Positions 23,701 through 35,484 of a stretch of 64,000 nt of DNA are shown here, piece by piece (positions within the stretch are counted from its first letter, which is position 1; each line of letters begins with the position of its first letter). A program made the position numbers and the translations under genes. The DNA comes from Paratrimastix pyriformis. Taxonomy: Eukaryota > Preaxostyla > Paratrimastigidae. Under the pieces are notes generated by a model, which did not search any database, was not told the DNA's origin, and saw nothing but the letters and a program-made list of their open reading frames with translations. The stretch lies in the NCBI GenBank assembly GCA_027972325.1, contig JAPMOS010000008.1, positions 884,504 to 948,503 of the forward strand. The letters are read 5' to 3'.

Positions 23701-26700
23701 CCAAGGCGCTGCACTACAAGGAGCTCGAGTTCCACATGCTGCAGAACGCCTCCATCCAGCGGGCCCAGCGGCCGGCCCCCAGCGCCTACCGGCACCCGAT
23801 CATCAGCACCCCGCTGGTCGTGCCGGCCGACGTGAGCCCCTCGCAGATCCGCACCCAGCAGCAGGCGGTCGTGGGCAGCCTGATCTCGATCAACAACCAG
23901 CTCCAGCTGCCCGACGCGGCCACGGGGGTGCTGCGGCTGGCCCAGGAGCGCCTCCAGCTGACCCTGGACGAGTCCTACTACGAGAAGCTCCACCGGTGGG
24001 ACGACGCCCTGCGGGCCTACGAGGCCAAGCAGCTCGAGGACCCCATCAACTCGGACCTGGCCCTGGGCCGGATGCGGTGCCTCAACGCCCTGGGCGAGAC
24101 CGAGAAGCTCTTCCTGCTGGCCCAGCACCACTGGAACCTGGCCGACAGCGGGGGCCGCCTGGAGATGGCCCCCTTCGGGGCCTCCTCGGCCTGGCACCTG
24201 CACAAGTGGCACGCCTTCGGGGAGTTCGCCGAGGCCCTGGACCCGGACAGCCTGCAGGCCATCTTCTACCAGGCCGTGCTGGCCACCCACGCCAACCGGT
24301 TCGAGCATGCCGCCACCCACGTCGACACGGCCCGCCACGTGGTCAACCAGCAGCTCTGCGCGGTGCTCCCCGAGGGCTACGGGCGCACCTACTCGTTCAT
24401 CGTCAACCTGCAGCAGCTGGCCGAGCTGGAGGAGGTCATCATCTACAAGAGCAGCACCCACCTGCCCGAGCGCCAGAAGCGGCTGGTGCAGATGTGGACC
24501 GAGCGCATCAACGGGGCCCAGCCCGACGTGGACATTTGGCGCAACCTGCTGGCCGTGCGGTCGCTGGTGCTCGACCCGGCCAGCGACTCGGCCATCTGGG
24601 TCAAGTTCGCCTCGCTGTGCCGCAAGCAGGGCCGCCGCAGCCTGGCCAAGAAGACCCTGCTCTCGCTGATGGGGGTCACCGACCTGGCCCCCGCGGAGAT
24701 CGTCCCGCCCAGCGTGCAGCCCTCGGTGGCCTTCGCCTACGTGCGGGACCTGGTCTACAACGGCCACAAGGAGGAGGCCAAGCAGCGCCTGCAGATCCTG
24801 ATCGGCTCCCGGCGGATCACCAACGCCCACCTGCTGGCCCGGTGCCACCTGCGCATGGGCATGATCTACTACTCGACGGGCGAGAAGCTCGACGAGGACA
24901 CCATCCGCAACGCCCAGGCCAGCTTCGGGGCGGCCCGGGACGCGGAGCCCAGCTGGCACAAGGCTCAGCACAAGTTCGCCCTGATCAACGCCGAGACCAT
25001 CGAGCACTACGAGGCCGAGAAGCGCCACGAGGACCGCATCCGGCGCATGCTGGTGCCCACCGTGCAGGCCTTCTTTCGGGCCATCGAGCTGCCGGCCGAC
25101 CCGCTCCAGGACACGCTCCGCCTGCTGACGCTCTGGTTCCGGCACGGCCAGTACCAGGAAGTCGAGCACGCCCTGATGGAGGGCTTTGAGCGCATCAACG
25201 CCCGCAAGATCGACACCTGGCTGGCCGTCCTGCCCCAGATCATCGCCCGCCTGGACGCCACCTGCGTGCCCGTGCGCAACCTGATCTCGCAGCTGCTCAT
25301 CCACGTGGGCCAGAAGCACCCCCAGGCCCTCATCTACCCGCTGGCGGTGGCCATCAAGAGCGAGTCCCCCATCCGCCGCAGCAACGCCGAGACCATCCTC
25401 GAGCGCCTCAAGGAGCACCACCAGCCCCTCGTCGACCAGGCCCGTCTCTTCTTTGTGAATTCTTTGTGAGTTAGGGTGTGGTCCCATAATTTTTCCGTGG
25501 GGACCCGCGGGCGACCCGCCCCCGCCCACTTGGGCAGGGCTGATAGATCCGTCCGTTTCGAAGCCGGTGCCGCGCCACACAGGGTCGTTGTATCGGTCAA
25601 AAAACGGCCCAGAGCGACTGCGGTCATGTGCAGGGCCTCACTTATACCACAACGGAGCGGACCCCCGCCCTGAGTGCTCTGGCTCTGCTCACATTACATC
25701 ACATCACGAGAACTGGTGGAAGTGGGGGCGGATTAGGTGGGGTGCGAGGGGGTTGTGGCGGCTTCCGTTCATTTCCGCTGACCGGGATGCGGGCTGCTGC
25801 ATGCGGCGGGCTTGGGGCGAACAGGCGATTCTGGTGGCCCAGGAGCTGATCCGGGTTGCCGTGCTGTGGAACGAGCTCTGGTTCCAGGGCCTGGAGGAGG
25901 CCTCGCGGCGATTCTACTACGAGAAGAAGGACATCCCCGGCTGTGTGGCCATCCTCAACCAGCTGCACAACATGGAGACCCCCGAGACCCTCCCCGAGAA
26001 GGAGTTCGTCGCCAAGTACGGCGCCGAGCTCAAGACCGCATACACCCACCTCCGCGTCCGTCCACCAGCCCCCGCCATCCCCTCGGCTCATGGTCTCCCC
26101 GTCTGCCCCCATGCGTCCTCTCTGTCCCCTCCCCCGACAGAACTTTGAGCAGGAGCGGAGCGGGCCCTACCTGACGCAGGCCTGGGAGATCTACACGCGG
26201 GTGTGGCGCAAGCTGCGGACGGAGATCCCGGCCCTGGCCCAGCTGGACCTGACCACCCACAGCCCGCGGCTGGCCGAGGTGACCAACCTGAAGATCGCCG
26301 TGCCGGGCACCTACCAGCCCGACAAGGAGCCCATCTGCATCCAGTCCTTCGACCTCATCCTGCCCATCATCGCCTCCAAGCAGCGGCCCCGCCGGCTGAC
26401 CATCAACGGGTCCGACCAGCACAGCTACCAGTACCTGCTCAAGGGCCACGAGGACATCCGCCAGGACGAGCGGGTCATGCAGCTCTTCGGCCTGGTCAAC
26501 ACCCTGCTCGCCGGGGCGCCCGCCCACAACGGGGACCTCTTCATCCGCCAGTACCCGGTGATCCCGCTCTCGCCCAACAGCGGCCTCATCGGGTGGGTGC
26601 AGGGCAACGACACCTTCCACCAGCTGGTCAAGACCTACCGGGCCGAGCGCAAGCTGAAGGTCGACGAGGAGCACCGGCTCATCCTGCGCCAGTGCGCCGA

Positions 26701-27522
26701 CGAGAACGAGGAGGCCCTCAACCAGCAGAAGGCCTACGACGTGCTGACCCTGCTCCAGAAGGTGGAGATCTTCAACAACGCCCTGGCCGCCACCGCCGGC
26801 CGGGACATCTACGACCTGCTCTGGCTCCGCTCGCAGACGGCCGAGGTGTGGCTCGAGCGGCGGACCTGCTTCACCCAGTCGCTGGCGGTCATGTCCATGG
26901 TGGGCCACATCCTGGGCCTGGGCGACCGGCACCCGAGCAACCTCATGCTCGACCGGGCCACGGGCAAGGTGGTCCACATCGACTTCGGCGACTGCTTCGA
27001 GGTGGCCATGGAGCGTGAGAAGCACGCCGAGAAGGTCTGCCGCCCCTGCCCCCCCAGCCCCTTGGCCTGCCCGCTTCCCTTCCCCATCTGTGCCATCGCT
27101 GGTGACGGCGGTGATGATGCTGGTTTGCTCCTGCTGCTCCTGCTGCTCCTGCTGCTCCTGCTCCTGCTGCTCCTACTCCTGCTGCTCCTACTCCTGCTGC
27201 TCCTACTCCTGCTGCTCCCTTGTGTCGCCCATTTCGACCGCTCATCTCGCCCCATCGGTCGCCCGTCGGGCCCTGGTAGGTTCCCTTCCGGCTGACCCGG
27301 ATGCTGGTCAACGCGATGGAGATCAGCGGCATCGAGGGCTCCTTCCGGCTGACCTGCGAGAAGGTCATGGGCATCATCCGGGAGAACAAGGGCTCCATCA
27401 TGGCCATGCTGGAGGCCTTCGTCTACGACCCGCTCATCAACTGGCGTCTCCTGCGGCCCTCGGCCCCCGAGGGCCCCGACCTGGGCCAGACCGAGGAGAA
27501 CACAGCCCTGCTCGACTCCACC

Positions 27523-27553
<31 letters not shown>

Positions 27554-27867
27554 AAGCCGCTGGCGGCGCGGCCTCCCAGCAGGTGGTGCCCGTCCCCAAC
27601 GCGGTTCCGGTCCGGGCCTGGCAGGACCAGCCCGACGAGGGCAGCTCCATGGGCAGCGACGCTGCCACCCACAGCGAGTTCGCCGGCCGGCAGACCATGG
27701 GTCCGCCCCTGCCCATGTCCCCTGCCCTGCTCTTTCCCCCTGCCCTGCTCTTTCCCCCTGCCCTGCTCTTTCCCCCTGCCCTGCTCTTTCCCCCTGCCCT
27801 GCTCTTTCCCCCTGCCCTGCTCTTTCTCCCTTCGGCATTGCCCTGCTTTGCCTTGCTCTGGCCCTCT

Positions 27868-27906
<39 letters not shown>

Positions 27907-28144
27907 ACACACACACACGAGATGACCTCCTTACGCTGCCTCCTGGTGGTCGGTGGGGGCCGCAGAGGAGGAGGTGCTCAACGCGAAGGCCGTGCACGTG
28001 TGCGAGCGGGTCCGCAAGAAGCTGGCCGGCAAGGAGTTCGGCGAGCAGCTCTCGGTGCCCGACCAGGTGGACCGGCTCATCGAGGAGGCCATCTCCCACG
28101 AGAACCTCTGCCAACTCTTCGTCGGCTGGTGCCCCTTCTGGTGA
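17778..28144 (+). CDS. TOR: Target of rapamycin (TOR) serine/threonine kinase
   Basis: The N-terminus from the ATG at 17778 ([20 protein letters not shown]) starts a HEAT solenoid spread over many small exons to about 21685. A 3.5-kb exon (about 21932-25439) encodes the remaining HEAT repeats and the FAT domain ([57 protein letters not shown]). FRB follows ([20 protein letters not shown], then [12 protein letters not shown]). The kinase domain shows [19 protein letters not shown], catalytic [12 protein letters not shown] and the DFG motif in [13 protein letters not shown]. An insert after [12 protein letters not shown] contains a short glutamine tract. The FATC domain ends FVGWCPFW with the stop at 28142-28144. 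TOR kinases sense nutrients and control growth through TORC1 and TORC2. One intron (25440-25824) fits best as GC-AG. The gene is intron-rich at both ends and intron-free across FAT. Confidence 0.97.
18736..18800. repeat. GCCCGCCCCCT minisatellite in a TOR intron
   Basis: The array starts directly behind a GTGCGC donor that follows the exon ending ETSDK. The same unit recurs at 9478-9540, directly behind a donor of the unrelated HEAT-repeat gene. Confidence 0.85.
19067..19250. repeat. CACCTC and CACCGC hexamer arrays in a TOR intron
   Basis: Two adjacent arrays of different hexamers fill the intron after the exon ending SPPFFVQ. Confidence 0.85.
20650..20920. repeat. CCCTGC and CCTCACCG arrays in a TOR intron
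   Basis: A (CCCTGC)n stretch runs into about 20 copies of an 8-bp CCTCACCG unit. Both fill the intron after the exon containing [14 protein letters not shown]. Confidence 0.9.
21756..21850. repeat. 22-bp tandem repeat in a TOR intron
   Basis: About four copies of a unit containing GGATGGGTGGATGTGCGGCT precede the acceptor of the large FAT exon. Confidence 0.9.
25440..25824 (+). other. Probable GC-AG intron in TOR
   Basis: The exon ends LVDQ (CAG at 25437-25439). The next exon starts at 25825 with [13 protein letters not shown], which continues the FRB helix exactly as in other TOR proteins. The intron then begins GCCCGT, the local GTCCGT donor with C at +2, and ends AACAG. GT donors further on would insert foreign residues or break the frame. 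The intron is 385 nt and AT-richer than its flanks, and I see no separate gene in it. Confidence 0.6.
27126..27222. repeat. CTGCTCCTACTC-type array in a TOR intron
   Basis: Units built on CTGCTGCTCCTACTC fill the intron between the exon ending HAEK and the exon starting [10 protein letters not shown]. Confidence 0.85.
27718..27918. repeat. Minisatellite, 37-nt poly-C and (CA)n in a TOR intron
   Basis: About six copies of an 18-bp CCCTGCCCTGCTCTTTCC unit are followed by 37 consecutive C (27870-27906) and a short CA run, just upstream of the last exon. Confidence 0.9.
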
Positions 28145-28535
28145 GCCGCCCCTCGCCCCGCCCGCCCCGCCCGAGGGCCCGGCCCTCGTTTTCCTGCCCA
28201 ACACCGGCCGCCCCACCCGCCGGGCCGCAGACCCCACCCCCACCCCACCCCCTGTGCATCTGCTCTCTTGTGCGGTAACCCATCTCTCCTCCTCTTTTTT
28301 CTGCTGTCTCCGCGTGCGTGTCGTTTCCTTTCTTCTTCCCCTCCGGTGCCTCTCGTGCCGCCTGTTTTTTTGAGCGCCGCCGACCTGCGCTCGCCCCCCA
28401 CCCCACCGGCCAGGCCCAGGTCGCAGCGGATGGTCGCCGCTTCCGCTTCTCGGGCCCATCGCATCGCATCGCCAGTGATAGGCCAGCCCTTCGGTATGAA
28501 TAGAATGACCCGCCCCGACCAGGAGGTACCCGCGG
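28145..28535. other. Convergent spacer between TOR and the SNF5-like gene
   Basis: It is about 390 bp long and pyrimidine-rich in the middle (28260-28370). No gene is seen. It probably holds both 3' untranslated regions. Confidence 0.5.
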
Positions 28536-29874
28536 TCATTCTTGGGGTTGTTTGGGCGAGCGGCTGCGTCGTCTCGGCCGGCCGCGCACGGATGAGCGGG
28601 GCGGGGGGCTCCGCCCGTGTTTCCTGTTGGGGCGGCCGGACGGGGGCAGGAGGGATTGGCCCCGGGAGCGGGTCGAGTAGCGCCCTCCCGAACCCGCAGC
28701 AGCCCCAGCGGCAGCCGGGCCGCCCTCGTGGCCGCGAGTGGTCCGTCCCACTGACTCGGGGCCTTCGTCGGGCGTCCCGACGACACACGGGTTGGCGCCC
28801 GCCCGGCCTTGCAGCCTGCGGGGAAAAAAAGCATGATGAACGAGCATCAAGAGGGCAGGCGCGAGGGAGGGCAGGCGCGAGGGAGGGCAGGCGCGAGGGA
28901 GAGGCGAGGAGGGGGGGGAGGGCGGGGAGGGCGGGGTGGGAGGGGAGGGAAGGGAGGGCAGGCGCAGGGGAGGGAGGCGAGGGAGGCGCGGACCGAGGGG
29001 TACGCGACCTCCTCCTGTTCGGCGGGGGAGTGCCACCAGCCCAGGGTCGGGTCGGGTCGGGTCGGACGGTGGGCGAGCAGCCGCAGACCGTGCGGAGCGG
29101 GAGGGGGTTCTTCTGGCGCAGCAAGGTCGCCCCCAGCGGGCTCAGACGGGCCCGGTAAATCTGCACCCAGCAATGCCAGAGTGAAATCTGTGTGCCCGTG
29201 CCCGTGCCCCTGCCCCTGCCCCTGCCCGTGCCTGCGTGGGCCCGTGCCTGTGTGAGCCCGTGGCCGCCGGTTGGGGCACGAAGGCGGCAGAAGCGCGACC
29301 TGCTCGCGGAGGGCCTCAGCAAGGGCCTCGGCAAAATGGGGGACCGTAATGCCCATCTCGCGGCACAGTTGCATGGCGTATGCCTCGGCCGAATTGGTCT
29401 CGTCGGAGATGTCCCAGTCCAGCTGGTCCCGCAGCAGCACATCGCACAGCCGCACCTCGAGCTGCCATGCGCCCCACCGGCGCCAGCCGCCCAAATTCGC
29501 GATGGGGGAATCAAGCGGATCGGGGAGTGGACTTGCAGACATTCAGACGATGGATGCATGGGTAGTTGGGGAGGCAAAGCGTGTTCTGTTCGAGAAAACG
29601 TTCCACCTGGGCATAAATGGAGGCCGTGATGGGGGCAACAAGGCTCTGCGGCAGCCGATGATCTGTGACCAGGTTTTCGGCGAGATCGTGCATGGTGATA
29701 CTTTGTTCGAAGACATTCCACGAAAAATGTTCCTGAAGGACAGGGAATAGTGCACGGAACGGGTATTAAAAAAAAGACCGTAATGCTCTGGTGGCCGGAG
29801 CGAATTTCGAGTGTGATCGGGACCAAGACGGAGCCGACCGAGGCCCCTCTGGGTTCCCCCGCACCTGCACTCAT
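28536..29874 (-). CDS. SMARCB1: SNF5/SMARCB1/INI1-like chromatin remodelling subunit
   Basis: Start MSAGAGEPRGASVGSVLVPI is at 29874. The exons rebuild the SNF5 core with its two repeats. Repeat 1 is LVPITLEIRSGHQSIT + EHFSWNVFEQSITMHDLAEN + ITASIYAQVERFLEQ. Repeat 2 is HRLN + LEVRLCDVLLRDQLDWDISD + SAEAYAMQLCREMGITVPHF + EALREQ. After it comes IYRARLSPLGATLLRQKNPL, and then, beyond a large repeat-filled intron, a basic tail (RSRSPKQPQE, stop at 28536). SNF5 is a core subunit of SWI/SNF remodellers. Donors GTCTTT, GTCTGC and GTCGCG follow from the alignment. The last exon is assigned on frame and position only. The divergent oxidoreductase starts 102 bp upstream. Confidence 0.85.
28851..28990. 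repeat. Purine-rich GCGAGGGAGGGCAG-type repeats
   Basis: Degenerate tandem units lie in the last intron of the SNF5-like gene. Their complement is pyrimidine-rich in the transcript. Confidence 0.8.
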
Positions 29875-29976
29875 GTCCGAACTCGGGGCGCGTCAATCAA
29901 TTCAAAAGCGGCTGAGATTTGCCTTTAAACCCGCGGGGAAGACCTCTTCGAGTTTCGTGCGAAACCAGCTTTTGAA

Positions 29977-32058
29977 ATGCCTCCCTCGCCTGATGGTGCC
30001 GTCCCGACCCAAGCCAAAAAGCGTGTCGTGATCGTCGGTGCAGGTATCGCTGGTCTTGCCACTGGCATTTACAGTGCCATGAATGGCTATGATTCAGTCA
30101 TTCTCGAGCAATCTCATTGTCTGGTCGCCTTCTTGGCCATTCGTCAATCCACACACGGAATATTTAGCCTTGGGAGGCATTTGCCAGGGATGGAGGCGGA
30201 AGGGCTACATGTGTGACGGCTGCTGTCACTGGTTGGTGGGTTCAAATGCAAAGCCCTCTGTTTTGGGCCGCTTTTTGCGCGACGTTGGCCTCGGGTCGCT
30301 TCATTACATCGACCCCGACGAATACGTCCGCTACGAAGTTCCCGGGAAGCCCCCTGTCATTTTCTACTCGAACCTGGACCGTCTTTCGGCCCATCTGAAA
30401 CATGTTGCCTCATTGACTGCCACCGACCCTGACCATGATTACAAAGTCATCGACACCATGATTGGCATCTGCCGGCGCTTTGTTGGCGCTGATATTCCGG
30501 TCTACGAACCTACCAGCGCGGGCGAGGGAATTCGGTTCATGCGTGGCTTTGGCCCACTGAATATCTACCTCTTCATGAAATGGAGCAAAGTCACCATGGA
30601 TGATTTCGCCAGCCGCTTCACCTCCCCTGTGATTACTGCTGCTTTTCGGTCCGATTTTTGCTTTCCATTTATTTATCGTTCTCACTTTGGCAACAATCTA
30701 GCTACCTCTGGCCTCCAGTCTTCCCTGTGGCTCACTTCCTCATGACGCTTGCGATGATGCACCGGGGGTCTTGCGGGTTCCCCGTCGGTGGCGCCCAGGT
30801 CAGAACGACTTATTTCCATTTTGATCTGATTTCTGGTTTAGGCCATCACCAACTGTCTTGTTGCCCGCTTCCGGGCCCTCAGCGGTCGGATTGAACTGGG
30901 TTCGACCGTTTCCGATATCCAAATTGAAGGCTCCAAGGTCACCGGCGTCTCCACCAAGGACGGTCGCGTCTTTCAAGCTGATCATGTTGTCTGGGGTGGC
31001 GATGGCCGCAAGTTGCTCTTCGACCTTCTCAAGCAGCGTTATATGAACAGCGCTCTTCGCCAACTCTATAACTGTCTGCCCGTTTTCTCCGATTTTCCTC
31101 ATCGACCGTCTTTGCTCCCCAGCCGCTCTGACCTTTAAGGGAGTTTGCTGCGTCACGATTGGCCTCAAGAACTGCACGCTCTCAACTGCCTCTCCTCCCA
31201 CCCCTCCTTACTTCGACACCCCGCATGCCCGCAGTGCCGTCGGCGATTATATTGCCCTCGACCCTGCACCCGTCTTTGCCGGCGAGACGATTAAACAGCT
31301 GCAGGTGCACGAGCGCGGCGAAGAGAGTGGCCTCATCCTGCCCGAATCCGGCCAATTCCCCGCCTTCTCGGTCGCCGGCCCGGGGGTTCCCCACAAGGCC
31401 ACGATCACGGTGATGTACGAGTCGGCCATGTCGGCGTGGCTCGGCCTGACCGGTGATCTGCAGCTGGCCGGCGAGGGCGGACCCGCCTCTGAGGAGCATG
31501 CTTATGCGCGAAGCCCCGCCTATCAAGCGGAGAAGGCTCGCCTGGGCCGGTTCTGCCTCGAGTTTTGCGAGAGGCGGTCTGCTGGCATGCTGCGCATCTT
31601 TTTCATCCTGTGTTTGCGTCTCTTTCAGCTTTGGCCGCGAGGCCATGGGCGAGGTGGAGATGCTCGATGTGGCCACTCCCCTGACGTACCACCGCTACAC
31701 CCGCAACTACAATGCCTCTTCGCAGGGCTGGGTGCCCACCCCACAGAACTGGTCGCAGAATGTCGATCGCCGCGTCCCCGGCCTTCCCAACCTCTATATG
31801 GCCGGCCAGTGGGTCATGATTGCCGGTGGCATCCCCCCCGCCATCATGTGCGCCAACAGCGTCGTCAAGATGATCTGCCGCACGGACAAGAAGCAATTCG
31901 TCGCCAAGCAAGGCGACACCAGCGGCCTGCTGCTCTCTTGCTGCACCGCCGCCGCCCGCGCCGACGTCCCCAGCGTCTTCCCCGCCGAGGCGTCCTCCCC
32001 GGCCATCCCCGTCCCGATCGTTTCGCCACCTGTGCCCACGCCCGTGCCCGCCCTGTAG
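29977..32058 (+). CDS. FAD-dependent oxidoreductase of the CrtI/CrtISO/retinol-saturase type
   Basis: The start MPPSPDGAVPTQAKKRVVIV is followed by the dinucleotide-binding motif VVIVGAGIAGLATG and an acidic residue ending the second strand (VILEQ). Further blocks are GGICQGWRRKGYMCDGCCHW, VGGAQ + AITNCLVARFRALSGRIELG, ADHVVWGGDGRKLLFDLL and the C-terminal FAD signature region RVPGLPNLYMAGQWVMIAGG, then IPPAIMCANSVVKMICR. The tail is A/P/V-rich, with the stop at 32056-32058. The fold is that of phytoene desaturase-like enzymes, which oxidise, saturate or isomerise polyene or lipid substrates; the substrate here cannot be told. The five introns are 40-65 nt long, with donors GTCTGG, GTCCGA, GTCAGA, GTCTGC and GTCTGC. 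The 5' half has lower GC content than most genes in the window. Confidence 0.85.
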
Positions 32059-32736
32059 GTACGGCCATCCCCAATATCAATCTCTCGACTCCTCATCGTC
32101 GCCGGCGCCCTATGCATTGCCTGGGCGATGAGCCCTTTCCTCTCCCCCGATTCGCATTATTTTTGGTTCGATTCCGGGGGTATCCCATGTGTACTAATCT
32201 CCCCCCTCTTCTTCCACCGTGCCTGCATGCTTTCTTGTTCGAGTTGGATCTCCTTTTCCCCTTCCCCCCCTACCGACCCCAGCCTCCCCGCGGGGAAGAC
32301 CCTCGTGGGGCTCCAGAAAGTCGAGAAGCGACGCCCGAGAGAAGTACTGCTCTCTCTCTCTCTCTCTGTCTTTTTTTTTGTCTCGTGCACGGACGGCCCG
32401 TCCCGGCACGCGCCCCGTCCCGCCATCTCCCGTGTTCCCGGGCATCGCTTTCCCTTCCCCTTTCCTTACATCCGCTTCCTTCTCTTTCCTCTGCTCTTCC
32501 TCTCCGACTTTCCTTGCAGGGGCCATCTTCGTCTGTGTGTCACTCGCCTCTCTCCCTCCACCCCGGGACGAGGGCTTTGGGGTGATCCCTGTGTCGACGG
32601 CCATGCGCGGTGGGCCATTTCTTTTGTGGCCTTTGGGCAGTGCCGAACTTTCTCCACCTTTTGGGATCAAGAAAGACCCGTTTTTCTTGAGTCTCTTCCC
32701 AGGGGAGGGGGGGGAGAGAGTACCCTCTGAGGGCGG
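32059..32736. other. Convergent spacer, pyrimidine-rich
   Basis: 678 bp lie between the oxidoreductase and TFIIA stop codons. The stretch is C- and T-rich, with a short CT run (about 32350-32368). I find no convincing exon on either strand. Confidence 0.5.
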
Positions 32737-35452
32737 CTACCATTCCCACTCGCCGGTGGCCTTCTTGAAGACGAAGTCCCGGTACGTGTCGGGGCCAACC
32801 TTCAGGTGCATCATACCGTCTTTCAGCTGGGCCTTCCACCGCGTCTTCTGCCGGGAAACCTGCCCGTGCGGAGAGAATGACATGGGAGAGAATGACATGT
32901 GAGCGGAGAGAATGACATGTGAGCGGAGAGAATGACATGTGAGCGGAGAGAATGACATGCGAGCGGAGAGAATGACATGCGAGCGGAGAATGACGAGGCC
33001 CGGCGGTTCTTTGGGCGGTACTCTTTGGGTGTCGGGTGGTGGTGGTGGTGGTGGTGGTGGTGGTGGTGGTGGTGGTGGTGGTGGTGGTGGTGGTGGTGGT
33101 GGTGGTGGTGGTGGTGGTGGTGGTGGTGGTGGTGGTGGTGGTGTGTGTGTGTGTGTGTGTGTGTGTGAGCTGGACGGTGGAGTTGGTCCCCTTCGAGGTG
33201 GGCTCCATCGGGTTCCTGACACGTTCCTATCATGCCATGACCCGGCTGCTGGGCATTGGCTCCAAAACCCTCTCCACCTCGATCTCTGACACTGTCCTGC
33301 GCTGCAGTTACTGGATCTTCCTGTCCCGGGGCGACCAAGTGTGGACCCCATGGGCGATCCATCTGTAACTCAGCTGCCTGTCCTGACCCGTGTCCCTTGT
33401 CCCCTGTCCTGTCCCGCCACGTCCCCTTGCTCGTCCCGTCCCTTGGCTTTGCTCGTCCCGTCCTGTGGTGGTGTGTGGCCGGGGGGGATCCCCCGGAGGT
33501 GGTGGCACTGCCCCTAGCGCTCCGATCAGTAGGCTCATTCTGGGTGCCACTACACTTTCCGGATCCACTCCCCGTCTCGTGGGGATGGACCGTTTTCTTC
33601 CTTCTTCCTGTCCCTACTTCTGCTCCCCCCCACACTCTCCACACCCCGGCCCCGTCCCGTCCCGTCCCGTCCCGTCCCGTCCCGTCCCGTCCCGTCCGTC
33701 CCGTTCTTCACCGTACCCCTCTGTGCTACGTGCGGCCTGTCCTGGTCGTGCTGCCCCTACGTCCCGTCCCTGGTGCGCCGTCCCGTCTCGACCCGTCCCG
33801 TTCGTTGCCGTCCCGTCCCGTCCGTCGTCGATGCTCGCCATCGACATTCTACTTGCGCACCCAATCGAAAAGGTCTGTGTCATATGCTCCGATTGCCCCT
33901 TGTCTTGCCTGTGTCGGGGACCCCCTTTGGCGCGACACATGCTGCTGCCGTGCGATGTGGTGAGAGCGTGAGCTGTCCATCCACACCATGTGACGGATCC
34001 CTTGTGGGTCCTGATTTCCGGTCTCGGATGTTGACGTGCTCTTCCGCCTGAGCGCTTTGCCGTTGACTGACCCTTGTTCGCTGCCGCCTGCTTGCGTATG
34101 TTGGCTTGGTGGACACTGCTTGACTATGGCGCTTCCCTCGTGGACTGTGCCTACATTTCTTGCGGTGTCTCTCTTCCCTCTTTTCGGGGGATGGCGACGG
34201 AGACCTTGTCGAACTGGCACAGGACGTAGCTGTCCCAACTCTCGGCCACCTGATCGTCGTCGTCGTCCTCGACCTCCTCCAGCGACTCGCCCTCGGGTAC
34301 CGCACCTGCCCGCGCCGGTCGGCCATGCGGAGACTGAAGGCCAGGCAGCGGCAACGAAGGCCAGGCAGGGGCAACGAAGGCCAGGCAGGGGCAAGGAAGG
34401 CCAGGCAGGTATGGGCGAGGAGATGGGACAGACCGGGGGCGGCAAGGGCCTGCAGGTCGGGGACGGGCTGGCCCATGCCCATGGCGCCCATGGGGACCCC
34501 CATCCCCATGGCCGGCATTCCCCCCATGGCCGGCATCCCCAGGGGCATCCCCATGCCGCCCATGCCCATGCCCACTCCCATGCCCATGCCCATGCCCGGG
34601 GGCATGCCCATGCCCGCTGGCTGGCCGGGCCCGGGGGCGGTGCCCATGGGGAGGCCCATACCCATGCCCATTCCCGGCATCTGGCCCATGAGGCCCGCCC
34701 CCATGCCCTGCGGGAGGCCCCCACCGGGCATGCCCGAGGGCCCCATGGGCATCGACAGGAGCATCCCGCCGGGCTGCTGCATGCCGGGCTGCTGCATGGG
34801 CGCCGCCCCGAGGTCGCCCACCGGGCCGGGCGGCATGCCCCACCCCTGCGGGCCGCCGTACGGGGTGTGCGGAGCCACCTCGCCCCCGGGGCCCTCGGGT
34901 CCGGCCGCGTAGAAGCCGCCGCCTGCGGGGCCGCCCATGGACGGCTGGCCGAAGAAGCCGCCCCCCATGGGCCCCAGGCCTCCGTGCGGGTCGGCAGAAC
35001 CCTCGTAGCCCTGCCGCGAGGAGGAAGAAGAGAGATGATGATGGACCGGCGGGGCGGACCGGCGGGGCGAGGGACCAAGGAGCATCACAGTCGTCGGCGC
35101 TCCACCCTCAACACAACAACCCAGCCGCCCCCGGCCCCGGGAGTCGGACCGATGGGGCGGCCCCGAAGTCCTCTTCGAAGCCGGCGCCGTGGGGGTGGCC
35201 AACGGAGCTCATCATGGGCGGGTACAGGACCTGCTCGCCCCCGTCGTACAGGGACTGCACCCACCACCACCGGGACGTGAGCTGCGCCCCACCCTCGGGC
35301 AGCAACGGGGAGGGGGGAGGGGACGCGGGCATGCCGGCAAACCTGTTGTGTCTGGTCGTACTGTGATGGCCCCTGTTGGAATTGTTGCTGTTGTAGTTGC
35401 TGCGGCGGCGGGGGCTGCTGCTGTTGTTGTTGCTGCTGCTGCGGCGGGGGCT

Positions 35453-35484
<32 letters not shown>

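Noticed and set aside
21576-25580. Open frame of over 1,300 codons antisense to TOR
   Set aside because: It is a by-product of the extreme GC3 of the TOR exon, which removes stop codons from the complementary frame. The sense strand has full TOR homology.
25476-25800. Independent gene in the TOR intron
   Set aside because: Short frames exist on both strands, but none shows family-like sequence, and the TOR reading frame resumes exactly at 25825.
33614-33940. Small D/G/R repeat protein on the minus strand
   Set aside because: It is the translation of the (CCCGT)n array within the TFIIA intron.
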